NCBI GenBank assembly: GCA_946478985.1
Contig: CAMLDZ010000079.1
Coordinates: forward strand, 1 to 13,669
Source of the DNA: an uncultured Solimonas sp.
Lineage (GTDB): Bacteria > Pseudomonadota > Gammaproteobacteria > Nevskiales > Nevskiaceae
Length of the DNA: 13,669 nucleotides
Direction of reading: 5' to 3'
The first letter of the stretch is position 1; every line of letters starts with the position of its first letter. A model generated the notes under the pieces. The model was not told the origin of the DNA, ran no database searches, and was given only the letters and a program-made list of their open reading frames with translations. Below are positions 1 through 9,001 of the stretch, piece by piece. The position numbers and the translations under genes were made by a program.

Positions 1-524
1 AGGTTGAGCACCGCCGCCATCGAGCCCAGCGGCACCATCTTGCTGGCCACGGCATAAACGCTGGAGCGGTTGTTGTGCGTGAAGCCATCGCTGCCCCAGC
101 GGCCGGTGCCGTTGACGCCGACCGCGAACGAGGCATAGCCGGGCAGGTTGGTATGCAGCTTGAAGCCCAGCGAGCCGGCTTCGGCGAAGCCGTCGTCCGA
201 ACCTTTGTCGCCGAACAGCGAGGACGCAGCGACGCTGACTTCCAGCGCCGCCAGATCGTCCGGATTGCCCAGGCCGAAGGCGAGGCCGAGCGAGCCGTCG
301 GCGTCGTCGCCGTTGCAGTCGCAGCCCTGGCCGTAAAGGCCGACACCGGCCGTGCCCCAGCGCGCGCCGAAGGCCACCGGCGCTTGCAGGGATGAAGCGG
401 CGAAACCGCGTAGATCGCTGGCGGCGGCGCCGGCGGTGGTGCCGCCGGTCTGCGCGCGCGCGGCGCCGCAGGCGAGCAGCAGGCTGCCGGCCAGCGCGGC
501 CGTGGCTGTCTTGTTGAAATGCAT
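1..524 (-). CDS. Secreted, probable outer-membrane beta-barrel-like protein (5' part only)
   Basis: An open frame starts at the ATG at 524-522 and runs off the left edge, giving 174 codons with no stop. A strong GGAGGG ribosome binding site (534-529) lies 4 nt upstream. Residues 1-24 look like a signal peptide: a Lys at 5, a hydrophobic stretch (LAGSLLLAC) and an AARA-Q cleavage site near 24/25. Cys19 follows LLA, so a lipoprotein signal is a weaker alternative. The mature part is rich in Gly, Ala, Ser and Asp, with alternating small and hydrophobic stretches such as GVGLYGQG, GSLGLAFGLGNP and SLGFKLHTNLPGYASFAVG. This resembles porin-like or beta-barrel proteins, but I cannot name a family. 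A CDC motif beside an acidic GDDADGS stretch near residues 69-78 is unusual. The reading frame is well supported; the function is inferred only from composition and the signal peptide. Confidence 0.72.
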   Translation of the reverse strand, partial: MHFNKTATAALAGSLLLACGAARAQTGGTTAGAAASDLRGFAASSLQAPVAFGARWGTAGVGLYGQGCDCNGDDADGSLGLAFGLGNPDDLAALEVSVAASSLFGDKGSDDGFAEAGSLGFKLHTNLPGYASFAVGVNGTGRWGSDGFTHNNRSSVYAVASKMVPLGSMAAVLN

Positions 525-625
525 GAATCCCTCCGATGGCGCGGCGCCTGGTTCAGCGCCTGTTCCCTTGTGGTGACGGCGCGGCCGACACTAGGAGCGC
601 GGGAGTGAATTCCGCCTTAACTTGC

Positions 626-658
626 AAAACGCAATGCTTTCAAGCCGCTTACAGCATT
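626..658 (-). terminator. Weak candidate terminator after yheS
   Basis: Just past the yheS stop, reading the minus strand, AATGCT (658-653) pairs with AGCATT (638-633) around a 14-nt loop. A TTTT run follows at 629-626. The stem is only 6 bp and AT-rich, so this is a tentative call. The rest of 525-661 holds only the leader of the left-edge gene; I see no convincing promoter hexamers there. Confidence 0.3.
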
Positions 659-661
659 TCT

Positions 662-2554
<1,893 letters not shown>

Positions 2555-2563
2555 GGGGCGCGC

Positions 2564-2569
2564 AGTGTA
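2564..2569 (-). promoter_or_regulatory. Candidate -10 box for yheS (near-leaderless transcript)
   Basis: Reading the minus strand, TACACT lies at 2569-2564 and ends 9 nt before the yheS ATG. A start site about 7 nt downstream would leave only a few bases of leader, which fits the missing Shine-Dalgarno. The -35 region is poor (GCGCCA at a 17-nt spacing), so support is limited to the -10 and its position. Confidence 0.33.
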
Positions 2570-2630
2570 ACGGCTGCGTCCGCACCTGGCGCGGCGCTCT
2601 GCCATCGCGACGGCGGCAGCGCCAGCCCTC

Positions 2631-2647
2631 GCAAACACTGCAAACAC
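2631..2647 (+). repeat. Short tandem direct repeat GCAAACAC x2
   Basis: GCAAACAC occurs at 2631-2638 and again at 2640-2647 with one T between, a period of 9 nt. It sits between yheS and the sigma-28 box of fliC, about 48 nt upstream of that box. It could be a regulator half-site pair or chance. Confidence 0.4.
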
Positions 2648-2694
2648 CGTTCATCCCGTACCGGCCGCCGTCGGTCGCGCTGCGCAAAAGGCTC

Positions 2695-2722
2695 TCAAGT
2701 TTGTCGGTGGTGCTTCCGATAA
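2695..2722 (+). promoter_or_regulatory. Sigma-28 (FliA) type promoter of fliC
   Basis: TCAAGTTT (2695-2702) and TCCGATAA (2715-2722) match the flagellar sigma-28 elements: TAAAGTTT or TCAAG at -35, and GCCGATAA at -10, with one base different in the -10. The gap from TCAAG to the -10 is 15 nt, about one longer than usual. Transcription would start near 2729, giving a leader of about 94 nt before fliC. This places filament synthesis in the late class of flagellar genes, expressed once the hook is complete and FlgM has been exported. Confidence 0.8.
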
Positions 2723-2822
2723 GGGGTCAGCAGCGGCAATCCGGTAACGGGCGCTGAGGCAGGACCGGGAACCACTTGGATCGCCGGCCCGGAATTTTCC
2801 TTTCCTCTTCAGGAGTGCATCC

Positions 2823-3977
2823 ATGCAAGGCATTAACACCAACGTGATGTCGCTGAACGCGCAGCGCAATCTGTCGTCGTCGCAGTCGTCACTGGCTTCT
2901 TCCATCCAGCGTCTGTCGTCGGGTCTGCGCATCAACAGCGCCAAGGACGACGCCGCCGGTCTGGCGATCTCCGAGCGCTTCACCTCGCAGATCAAGGGTC
3001 TGGACCAGGCGCAGCGCAATGCCAATGACGGCATCTCGCTGGCGCAGACCGCCGAAGGCGCGCTGAGCCAGGTCACCAGCAACCTGCAGCGCGTACGCGA
3101 GCTGGCCGTGCAGTCGGCCAACGCCACCAACTCCTCGACCGATCGCGCCGCGCTGCAGACCGAAGCCACGCAGCTGTTGAGCGAAATCGACCGCGTTGCC
3201 AACCAGACCAGCTTCAACGGCGTCAAGCTGCTCGACGGCAGCTTCTCGTCCGGCGTGTTCCAGGTCGGTGCCAACGCCGGCGAAACGATCACTGTCGGTT
3301 CGATCGTCGATTCCAACGTCGCGGCGCTGGGTTCGGTGACGGCGGCTTCCGGCCAGTCCAGCGCTGTCACCGCGATCGACACGCTGACCGCGGTCGGCGC
3401 CGGTGCGCTGGTCATCAACGGCACCGACGTCGGCGCCTCGATCGGCGCTGCCGGCAGCGCGCAGCAGCGCGTCGGCCAGGTCGTCGATGCGATCAACAAC
3501 TCCTCGACGACCACCGGCGTCAACGCTGCCTATGACAGCGCCACCAACCGCATCGTGCTGACCTCCGGCGCCAACATTGCGGTGACCGGCACGGACGACG
3601 GCAGCCTGACCGGCTTCGACGCCGCGGGCGGCGACGGCGATGCCACCGCGACGACGACCACCGGCCTGACCTCGCTGTCGATCGCCTCGTACTCGGGCGC
3701 TTCGCTGGCGATCCAGCAGGTCGACAGCGCGCTGTCGCAGGTCAACTCGGCGCGCGCCTCGCTCGGTGCGGTGCAGAACCGCTTCGAATCGGTGGTCAGC
3801 AACCTGAGCACGACCTCGGAGAACCTGTCGGCCGCCCGCTCGCGGATCCAGGACACGGACTTCGCCAAGGAAACCGCCAACATGACCCGCTCGCAGATCC
3901 TGCAGCAGGCCGGTACGGCGATGCTGGCGCAGGCCAACTCGGCGCCGAACAACGTGCTGTCGCTGCTGCGCGGCTAA
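2823..3977 (+). CDS. fliC: Flagellin (filament subunit)
   Basis: FliC is exported by the flagellar type III apparatus and polymerises into the filament outside the cell. The 384-residue protein begins with the classic flagellin N-terminus ([17 protein letters not shown]) followed by the conserved D0/D1 helices to about 143, including [19 protein letters not shown] and the [18 protein letters not shown] segment. The C-terminal D1/D0 helices (about 298-384) carry [15 protein letters not shown] and end NNVLSLLRG. Residues about 193-256 ([10 protein letters not shown] to [10 protein letters not shown]) look like a Flagellin_IN module, so the exposed region is short but present. There is one Lys in the central part and no Cys anywhere. 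AGGAG at 2811-2815, 7 nt before the ATG, fixes the start. A sigma-28 promoter lies upstream, and flaG and fliD follow on the same strand. Confidence 0.97.
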   Translation: MQGINTNVMSLNAQRNLSSSQSSLASSIQRLSSGLRINSAKDDAAGLAISERFTSQIKGLDQAQRNANDGISLAQTAEGALSQVTSNLQRVRELAVQSANATNSSTDRAALQTEATQLLSEIDRVANQTSFNGVKLLDGSFSSGVFQVGANAGETITVGSIVDSNVAALGSVTAASGQSSAVTAIDTLTAVGAGALVINGTDVGASIGAAGSAQQRVGQVVDAINNSSTTTGVNAAYDSATNRIVLTSGANIAVTGTDDGSLTGFDAAGGDGDATATTTTGLTSLSIASYSGASLAIQQVDSALSQVNSARASLGAVQNRFESVVSNLSTTSENLSAARSRIQDTDFAKETANMTRSQILQQAGTAMLAQANSAPNNVLSLLRG

Positions 3978-3996
3978 GCCGGTCGCGGTTCACGGC

Positions 3997-4028
3997 GCGG
4001 ATTCCGGCTCCTCGGGGCCGGAATCCGC
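3997..4028 (+). terminator. Perfect 12-bp hairpin after fliC
   Basis: GCGGATTCCGGC (3997-4008) pairs exactly with GCCGGAATCCGC (4017-4028) around an 8-nt loop, starting 20 nt after the fliC stop. Only a TTT at 4035-4037 follows, so it may terminate partially or protect the 3' end of the abundant fliC mRNA. Partial read-through would set lower levels of flaG and fliD, which show no promoter of their own. Confidence 0.6.
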
Positions 4029-4099
4029 CGCCGGTTTGAGCAGGCACCGGGTGCGATGGATCGCAGAGCGGTTCGTCACCGGCGCCGGAGGGTAGGACG

Positions 4100-4477
4100 A
4101 TGACGGATGCCATCAAGGCAATCGAAAACCTGGCTGCGCCGAAGGGCGGCGGCCTTTTGGTCGTTGTGCCGCCGCAGCCGGCAGTGGCCGCGACGGTCGC
4201 GGCTGCGTCGATGCGCAGCGGCAGCGAGCAGGCGCAGACCGGTCAGCACGACAGCGAGGCCGGACACGCGCAACTGCTCGCGGAAATGGTGCAGGCGCTG
4301 CAGGAACGCGATGTCGAGCTGCACTACAGCGTCGATCCGGAACTCAAGCGGGTCGTCGTCGAACTGCGCGATCGCGCCGACGGCACCGTGCTGCGACAGA
4401 TTCCCAGCGAGGAACTGCTGCAACTGGCACGGCGATTGAAAGACGGCCTCGGCGGGCTGATAGAAACCCAGGCATAG
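4100..4477 (+). CDS. flaG: FlaG family flagellar protein
   Basis: This is a small 125-residue soluble protein whose C-terminal half matches the FlaG family: VELHYSVDPELKRVVVELRD (about 72-91), then GTVLRQIPSEELLQLARRLK. That pattern (a beta pair with V-D-P/E, then R-Q-I-P-x-E-E) is the family hallmark. The N-terminal 60 residues are low-complexity, rich in Ala, Gly and Gln, and not conserved. FlaG proteins are associated with filament length and assembly in other bacteria; the mechanism is not well defined. GGAGG at 4087-4091 lies 8 nt before the ATG. It sits between fliC and fliD, the usual place for this gene, 25 nt before fliD and probably co-transcribed with it. Confidence 0.9.
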   Translation: MTDAIKAIENLAAPKGGGLLVVVPPQPAVAATVAAASMRSGSEQAQTGQHDSEAGHAQLLAEMVQALQERDVELHYSVDPELKRVVVELRDRADGTVLRQIPSEELLQLARRLKDGLGGLIETQA

Positions 4478-4502
4478 ACAGGCGAGCCCACAAGGAAAAG
4501 CC

Positions 4503-5825
4503 ATGGCAAGCATTACCTCGGCAGGCGTCGGTTCCGGCCTGGACATCGAAGGGCTGGTCCGCCAGCTGGTTTCGGCCGAGCGTTCGGCGACCGACTCGCG
4601 GCTGGCATCCAAGCAGACCAAGCTCAATTCGCAGCTGTCGGCGGTCGGCAGCTTCAAATCGGTGCTGACCACGCTGCAGGACAAGCTCGGCGCGCTCAAG
4701 ACCAGCGGCTCGCTCAACCAGCTCAGCGCCAGTTCCTCGGCGGCCGAAACCTTCACCGTCAGCGCCACCAGCAGTGCCAAGCGCGGCAGCTACCAGGTCG
4801 AGGTGATGGCGCTGGCGCAATCGCACAAGCTGGCCTCGTCGGCGTTTGCCGGCGGTGCCGGTTCGGCGCTCGGTGCTGGCGACGTCACGCTCGAGGTCGG
4901 CGGTGAATCGTTCACGGTAACGCTGGGGGCGATGGACACGCTGGGCTCGCTGCGCGACGCCATCAATGCCGCCAGTGACAACAAGGGCGTGACGGCGACC
5001 ATCGTCAACGAGAGTGGCGGCGCGCGCCTGTTGCTGACCTCGGATCAAAGCGGTGCCGAGCACGAAATCACGGTGACGTCCTCGCTGCTGTCGTTCACCG
5101 AGAAACAGCCGGCACAGGATGCACATCTGCAGATCGACGGCTATGACGTCTATTCGGCATCCAATCAGGTCAGCGATGCCATCGACGGCGTCACGCTGAA
5201 CCTGCTCAAGGCTACGCCGGGCACCACCGATACGCTCAATCTGAGCTTCGATAGCAAGACCGCGACTTCAGCGATCCAGTCCTTCGTGACCGCCTACAAC
5301 ACGGCGATCAGCATGATGACGACGCTGACCAAGTACAACGCCGACACCAAGGTGGCGGCCACGCTCAACGGCGATGCGATGGTGCGCGGCGCCTCGCAGC
5401 AGCTGCGCCAGCTGGCCGGCAGTGCCTTCGGCAGCGGCGATGTGAAATACCTGTCGCAACTCGGCATCAGCGCGCAGACCGATGGCACGCTCAAGCTCGA
5501 CACCGCCAAGCTCGGCGAGGCGCTGGCGTCCGACAGCGTCGCCGTGCAGAAACTGCTGAGCGGCAGCGGCGGCGTCGCCGAGCAGTTCGATACGGCGATC
5601 AAGCGTCTGGTCAGCGACGACGGGCTGATCAAGTCGCGCAACGACATGCTGCAGAGCCAGCTCAAGGACATCAGCAAGCAGCAGGACGCGCTCGACGCGC
5701 GAATGACCAAGGTGGAGTCGCGCTACCGCGCGCAGTACACCGCGCTGGACTCGCTGCTGGCGCAGATGCAGACCACCAGCAGCTATCTGAGCCAGCAGCT
5801 GTCGGCGCTGAGCAGCGGCTCGTAA
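4503..5825 (+). CDS. fliD: Flagellar filament cap protein (HAP2)
   Basis: FliD forms the cap at the filament tip that folds incoming flagellin, and is often involved in adhesion. The 440-residue protein starts with the FliD N-terminal motif (GVGSGLDIEGLVRQLVSAE, residues 8-26) and a coiled-coil stretch to about 66. A Flagellin_IN-like module follows at about 126-192 (GDVTLEVGGESFTVTLGAM to HEITVTSS). The FliD_C domain (about 225-435) contains DAIDGVTLNLLKATPG, FVTAYNTAI, LGISAQTDGTLKLD and a C-terminal helix ending MQTTSSYLSQQL. AAGGAA at 4492-4497 lies 5 nt before the ATG. Length is normal for the family. The usual next gene, fliS (flagellin chaperone), is absent here; fliD instead runs into convergent darP. 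Confidence 0.96.
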   Translation: MASITSAGVGSGLDIEGLVRQLVSAERSATDSRLASKQTKLNSQLSAVGSFKSVLTTLQDKLGALKTSGSLNQLSASSSAAETFTVSATSSAKRGSYQVEVMALAQSHKLASSAFAGGAGSALGAGDVTLEVGGESFTVTLGAMDTLGSLRDAINAASDNKGVTATIVNESGGARLLLTSDQSGAEHEITVTSSLLSFTEKQPAQDAHLQIDGYDVYSASNQVSDAIDGVTLNLLKATPGTTDTLNLSFDSKTATSAIQSFVTAYNTAISMMTTLTKYNADTKVAATLNGDAMVRGASQQLRQLAGSAFGSGDVKYLSQLGISAQTDGTLKLDTAKLGEALASDSVAVQKLLSGSGGVAEQFDTAIKRLVSDDGLIKSRNDMLQSQLKDISKQQDALDARMTKVESRYRAQYTALDSLLAQMQTTSSYLSQQLSALSSGS

Positions 5826-5830
5826 GCGTC

Positions 5831-6400
5831 TCAGCGCGCGCTGGCGCTGGCGTCCTTGAGGCGTGCCGCCAGCAGCTGGTACAGCTCGCGGTAGTAGCGA
5901 CCCTTGCGTTGCGGGGCGCCGGCATGCGGCGCGGCGTCGCGCGCCTCGGCTTCCTCCTGGCGCGCCTTGCCGATCAGCTGGCGCAGCGCACGCAGATCGC
6001 CGCCGGGATAGGCTGTGCACCAGGCGGTCAGCGCGTCTTCCTCATGGAGCAGGCGATCGCGCCAGCGCTCGATCTCCTTGAGGCTCTGCGCCTCGCGTGC
6101 GCGGCTGTGGCGGTGCGTATCGACGGCGCGCTGCAGCGGTTCCGGATCGACCGTGCGCATCAGCTTGCCGATGAAGCCGAGTTGCCGCTTCTGCGCGTTC
6201 ATCGTCGGAATGCGGCGGTACTCGCGCAGCGCGTCGCGCAGGCGCTCGGGCATATCCAGCGTGTCGAGCCAGTCGTCCGGCAATTCCAGCAGCGCCGCGC
6301 CGAGATCATGCAGCGCGTGCATCTCTTCCTTGACCTGGGTCTTGCTGGGCCCGTCGTAGAGGTCGGCGGCGGACGGCGCCTGGGGATCGCGGCGGCTCAT
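5831..6400 (-). CDS. darP: DarP/YjgA, ribosome-associated DUF615 protein (50S assembly)
   Basis: This 189-residue, strongly charged, helical cytoplasmic protein matches the YjgA/DUF615 family (E. coli about 183 aa), now named DarP for its role in late maturation of the 50S subunit. Diagnostic stretches are PSKTQVKEEMHALHDLGAAL (18-37), RLRDALREYRRIPTMNAQKR (53-72), QLGFIGKLMRTVD (73-85) and a basic C-terminal helix with RYYRELYQLL (168-177). I chose the ATG at 6400 (MSRRDPQ) because family members begin a short way before the KTQ motif; an in-frame ATG at 6472 would add 24 unrelated residues and lie upstream of the candidate -10. It is divergent from tex. Its stop is only 5 nt from that of fliD, with no hairpin between them. 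Confidence 0.93.
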   Translation of the reverse strand: MSRRDPQAPSAADLYDGPSKTQVKEEMHALHDLGAALLELPDDWLDTLDMPERLRDALREYRRIPTMNAQKRQLGFIGKLMRTVDPEPLQRAVDTHRHSRAREAQSLKEIERWRDRLLHEEDALTAWCTAYPGGDLRALRQLIGKARQEEAEARDAAPHAGAPQRKGRYYRELYQLLAARLKDASASAR

Positions 6401-6441
6401 GGCGAATTGGGTTGGCACACGGCACGGCGTGCGGGCCGCGC

Positions 6442-6447
6442 ATGATA
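6442..6447 (-). promoter_or_regulatory. Candidate -10 box for darP
   Basis: TATCAT on the minus strand (6447-6442) differs from TATAAT at one position and lies 41 nt before the darP ATG. The best -35 (ATGACG, 6472-6467) is 19 nt away, so the pair is imperfect. Confidence 0.35.
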
Positions 6448-6492
6448 CGGCAGCGCGGCCGTGGATCGTCATTGCAGCGATCCGTCAATCCG

Positions 6493-6521
6493 TTGGCAGC
6501 GCCGGCCATGCGCGTTAAGGT
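6493..6521 (+). promoter_or_regulatory. Candidate sigma-70 promoter for tex
   Basis: TTGGCA (6493-6498, five of six consensus bases) is followed after 17 nt by TAAGGT (6516-6521, three of six). A start near 6528 would leave about 29 nt before the tex ATG. The -10 is weak, so this is a suggestion only. Confidence 0.3.
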
Positions 6522-6556
6522 CGCCGCCCCGTCTCCAGCGCCACATCCAAAAAAGC

Positions 6557-8899
6557 ATGGCCGTCGACCAAAATCGCATCCTTCGTTCCCTCGCCACCGA
6601 AGTCGCCGCGCGTGCGCCGCAGGTGGCCGCCGCCGTGGCCCTGCTCGACGAGGGCGCGACCGTGCCGTTCATCGCGCGCTACCGCAAGGAAGTCACCGGC
6701 GGGCTCGACGATACGCAGCTGCGCCTGCTCGAAGAGCGCCTGGCCTATCGCCGCGAGATGGAGGAGCGCCGCGATTCGGTGCTCGAATCGATCCGCAGCC
6801 AGGGCAAGCTGACGCCGGAACTGGAAGCGCAGATCGAGGCGGTCGACACCAAGGCCGAGATCGAGGATCTGTACCTGCCGTACAAGCCCAAGCGCCGCAC
6901 GCGTGCCGAGATTGCGCGCGAGAAGGGCCTGGGGCCGCTGGCCGAGGCGATTCTCGCCGACCGCGACGCGGTGCCGGCAGAGCTTGCCGCCGCCTACGTG
7001 GTGGGCGAGGTCGCTGACATCAAGGCTGCCCTGGAAGGCGCGCGCGACATCATCGCCGAAGGCGTCGCCGAGAACGCTGCGCTGCTCGGCCAGCTGCGTG
7101 CCTATCTGCAGCAGCACGCGGTGCTGCGCGCAAAAGTCGTCGACGGCAAGCAGGAGGCGGGCGCCAAGTTCGCCGACTACTTCGACCATCAGGAGCGCTG
7201 GGCGACGGTGCCCAGCCATCGTGCGCTGGCGATGCTGCGCGGCCGCAACGAGGAAGTGCTGATGCTGGAGATCGAGGCCGACGCCGACAGCGCCGAGCCG
7301 ATCAAGCCGGTCGAGCGGATGATCGCCGCCGCCTACGAGGTCCGGCTCGATGGCAGCAAGGCCGGCGACAGCTGGCTGCTCGAGGCGCTGCGCTGGACCT
7401 GGCGCGTCAAGCTGGCGTTCTCGCTGTCGATCGACCTGATGATGCAGATGCGCGAGCGCGCCGATGCCGAGGCGATCCAGGTGTTCGCGCGCAATCTCAA
7501 GGACCTGCTGCTGGCGGCGCCGGCCGGCTCCAAGGCGACGATGGGCCTGGACCCCGGCATCCGCACCGGCGTCAAGGTCGCGGTGATCGACGGCACCGGC
7601 AAGCTGCTGGAAACCGCCACCGTCTATCCGTTCCAGCCGCGCAACGATGTGCGCGGCGCGCAGGCGGAACTGGCCAAGCTGATCGCCAGGCATGGCGTGC
7701 AGCTGATCGCCATCGGCAACGGCACCGCCAGCCGCGAGACCGACAAGCTGACCGCCGAGCTGCTGTCGGCGCTGCCTGCCGACAAGCGGCCCACCAAGGT
7801 GGTGGTCAGCGAGGCCGGCGCTTCGGTCTACTCGGCGTCGGCGACCGCCGCCACGGAGTTTCCGGATCTGGATGTTTCGCTGCGCGGCGCGGTGTCGATC
7901 GCGCGGCGCCTGCAGGACCCGCTGGCCGAGCTGGTCAAGATCGAGCCCAAGTCGATCGGCGTCGGCCAGTATCAGCATGATGTCGACCAGTACCGCCTGG
8001 CGCGCTCGCTGGACGCGGTCGTCGAGGACGCGGTCAACGCGGTCGGCGTCGATCTCAACACCGCATCGGCGCCGCTGCTGGCGCGCGTCTCCGGCCTCGG
8101 CGGCTCGCTGGCCGAGGCGATCGTCGTGCATCGCAACCAGAACGGGCCGTTCCAGAACCGTCGCGCGCTGCTGGAGGTTTCGCGGCTCGGCCCCAAGACC
8201 TTCGAGCAGTGCGCGGGCTTTCTGCGCATCCGCGACGGCGACGAGCCGCTCGATGCGTCCTCGGTGCATCCGGAAGCCTATGGCGTCGCACAGAAGATCG
8301 TTGCCGCCTGCGGCCGCGATCTGCGCCAGCTGATGGGCGACAGTGCGGCACTGAAGAAGCTCGATCCGCGCGCCTTCGCCGATGAGCGCTTCGGCCTGCC
8401 GACGGTGCGCGACATCATCGGCGAGCTGGAAAAGCCGGGCCGCGATCCGCGTCCGGAATTCCGCACCGCCAGCTTCGCCGACGGCGTCGAGCAGTTGAAG
8501 GATCTGGTGCCGGGCATGGTGCTCGAAGGCACGGTGACCAATGTCGCGGCGTTCGGCGCCTTCGTCGACATCGGCGTCCACCAGGACGGTCTGGTGCACG
8601 TCTCGCGGCTCGCCGACCGCTTCGTCAAGGACCCGCACCAGGTCGTCAAGGCGGGCGACGTGGTGAAAGTCCGCGTGCTGGAGGTGGACCTCAAGCGTCA
8701 GCGCGTCGCGCTGTCGATGCGCACGCAGGACGAGCCGGGCGCGGTGACGGCAGGTGCCGGTGCGGGCCGTGGCGATCGCGGCGCGCCGCCGCCGCGCGGC
8801 AATGGCGGCCCGCGCCGGCCGCATGAGAAGGCCGCGCAGCCGGCACAGCCCGGCAACCTTGGCGCCGCACTGCTCGAGGCGATGCGGCGCGGCAAGTAG
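6557..8899 (+). CDS. tex: Tex (YhgF) RNA-binding transcription accessory protein
   Basis: Tex is a cytoplasmic nucleic-acid-binding protein of the Spt6-related family that influences transcription and gene expression. The 780-residue length is normal (E. coli about 773). In order: an N-terminal helical region with [20 protein letters not shown] and [20 protein letters not shown]; a YqgF RNase H-like domain from about 327 ([10 protein letters not shown] at 329-338, then [11 protein letters not shown]); the helix-hairpin-helix region (about 492-560) with [17 protein letters not shown] and [17 protein letters not shown]; and an S1 RNA-binding domain (about 650-722) with [16 protein letters not shown] and DGLVHVS. 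The last 55 residues are a Gly/Arg/Pro-rich tail. I chose the ATG at 6557 (MAVDQNRIL); an in-frame ATG at 6461 would add 32 unrelated residues. The Shine-Dalgarno is poor. It stands as a single gene, convergent with folD. Confidence 0.95.
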   Translation: MAVDQNRILRSLATEVAARAPQVAAAVALLDEGATVPFIARYRKEVTGGLDDTQLRLLEERLAYRREMEERRDSVLESIRSQGKLTPELEAQIEAVDTKAEIEDLYLPYKPKRRTRAEIAREKGLGPLAEAILADRDAVPAELAAAYVVGEVADIKAALEGARDIIAEGVAENAALLGQLRAYLQQHAVLRAKVVDGKQEAGAKFADYFDHQERWATVPSHRALAMLRGRNEEVLMLEIEADADSAEPIKPVERMIAAAYEVRLDGSKAGDSWLLEALRWTWRVKLAFSLSIDLMMQMRERADAEAIQVFARNLKDLLLAAPAGSKATMGLDPGIRTGVKVAVIDGTGKLLETATVYPFQPRNDVRGAQAELAKLIARHGVQLIAIGNGTASRETDKLTAELLSALPADKRPTKVVVSEAGASVYSASATAATEFPDLDVSLRGAVSIARRLQDPLAELVKIEPKSIGVGQYQHDVDQYRLARSLDAVVEDAVNAVGVDLNTASAPLLARVSGLGGSLAEAIVVHRNQNGPFQNRRALLEVSRLGPKTFEQCAGFLRIRDGDEPLDASSVHPEAYGVAQKIVAACGRDLRQLMGDSAALKKLDPRAFADERFGLPTVRDIIGELEKPGRDPRPEFRTASFADGVEQLKDLVPGMVLEGTVTNVAAFGAFVDIGVHQDGLVHVSRLADRFVKDPHQVVKAGDVVKVRVLEVDLKRQRVALSMRTQDEPGAVTAGAGAGRGDRGAPPPRGNGGPRRPHEKAAQPAQPGNLGAALLEAMRRGK

Positions 8900-8903
8900 A
8901 GCT

Positions 8904-8998
8904 CCCTCACCCCAACCCCTCTCCCGCAAGCGGGCGAGGGGCTTGTGCGTTCCTTCTCCCGCTTGCGGGAGAAGGTGGCGCGAAGCGCCGGATGAGGG
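8904..8998. repeat. Composite REP-like element of three hairpins between convergent tex and folD
   Basis: The element starts CCCTCA (8904-8909) and ends TGAGGG (8993-8998), a perfect terminal inverted repeat. Inside are three hairpins. CCCCTCTCCCGC (8916-8927) pairs with GCGGGCGAGGGG (8930-8941), one mismatch. CCTTCTCCCGC (8952-8962) pairs exactly with GCGGGAGAAGG (8965-8975). GGCGC (8977-8981) pairs with GCGCC (8985-8989) around GAA. There are no T-runs, so it is not a classic intrinsic terminator, but it is placed to block transcription from both sides. It fills nearly the whole gap between the two stop codons. Its first arm, CCCCTCTCCCGCAAG, recurs exactly at 12813-12827. I recall similar intergenic repeats being common in Xanthomonadales-type genomes. 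Confidence 0.8.
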
Positions 8999-9001
8999 CT
9001 T

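Noticed and set aside
6401..6472. A 24-residue extension of DarP from the ATG at 6472.
   Set aside because: The added residues are not family-like and the candidate -10 (6447-6442) lies inside them.
6515..8929. An 804-codon minus-strand open frame opposite tex.
   Set aside because: Same reason: it is antisense to a complete Tex with all domains intact, and its product resembles no protein family.
8900..9001. A classic Rho-independent terminator between tex and folD.
   Set aside because: The hairpins are strong but no T-run follows on either strand, so it is reported as a repeat element instead.
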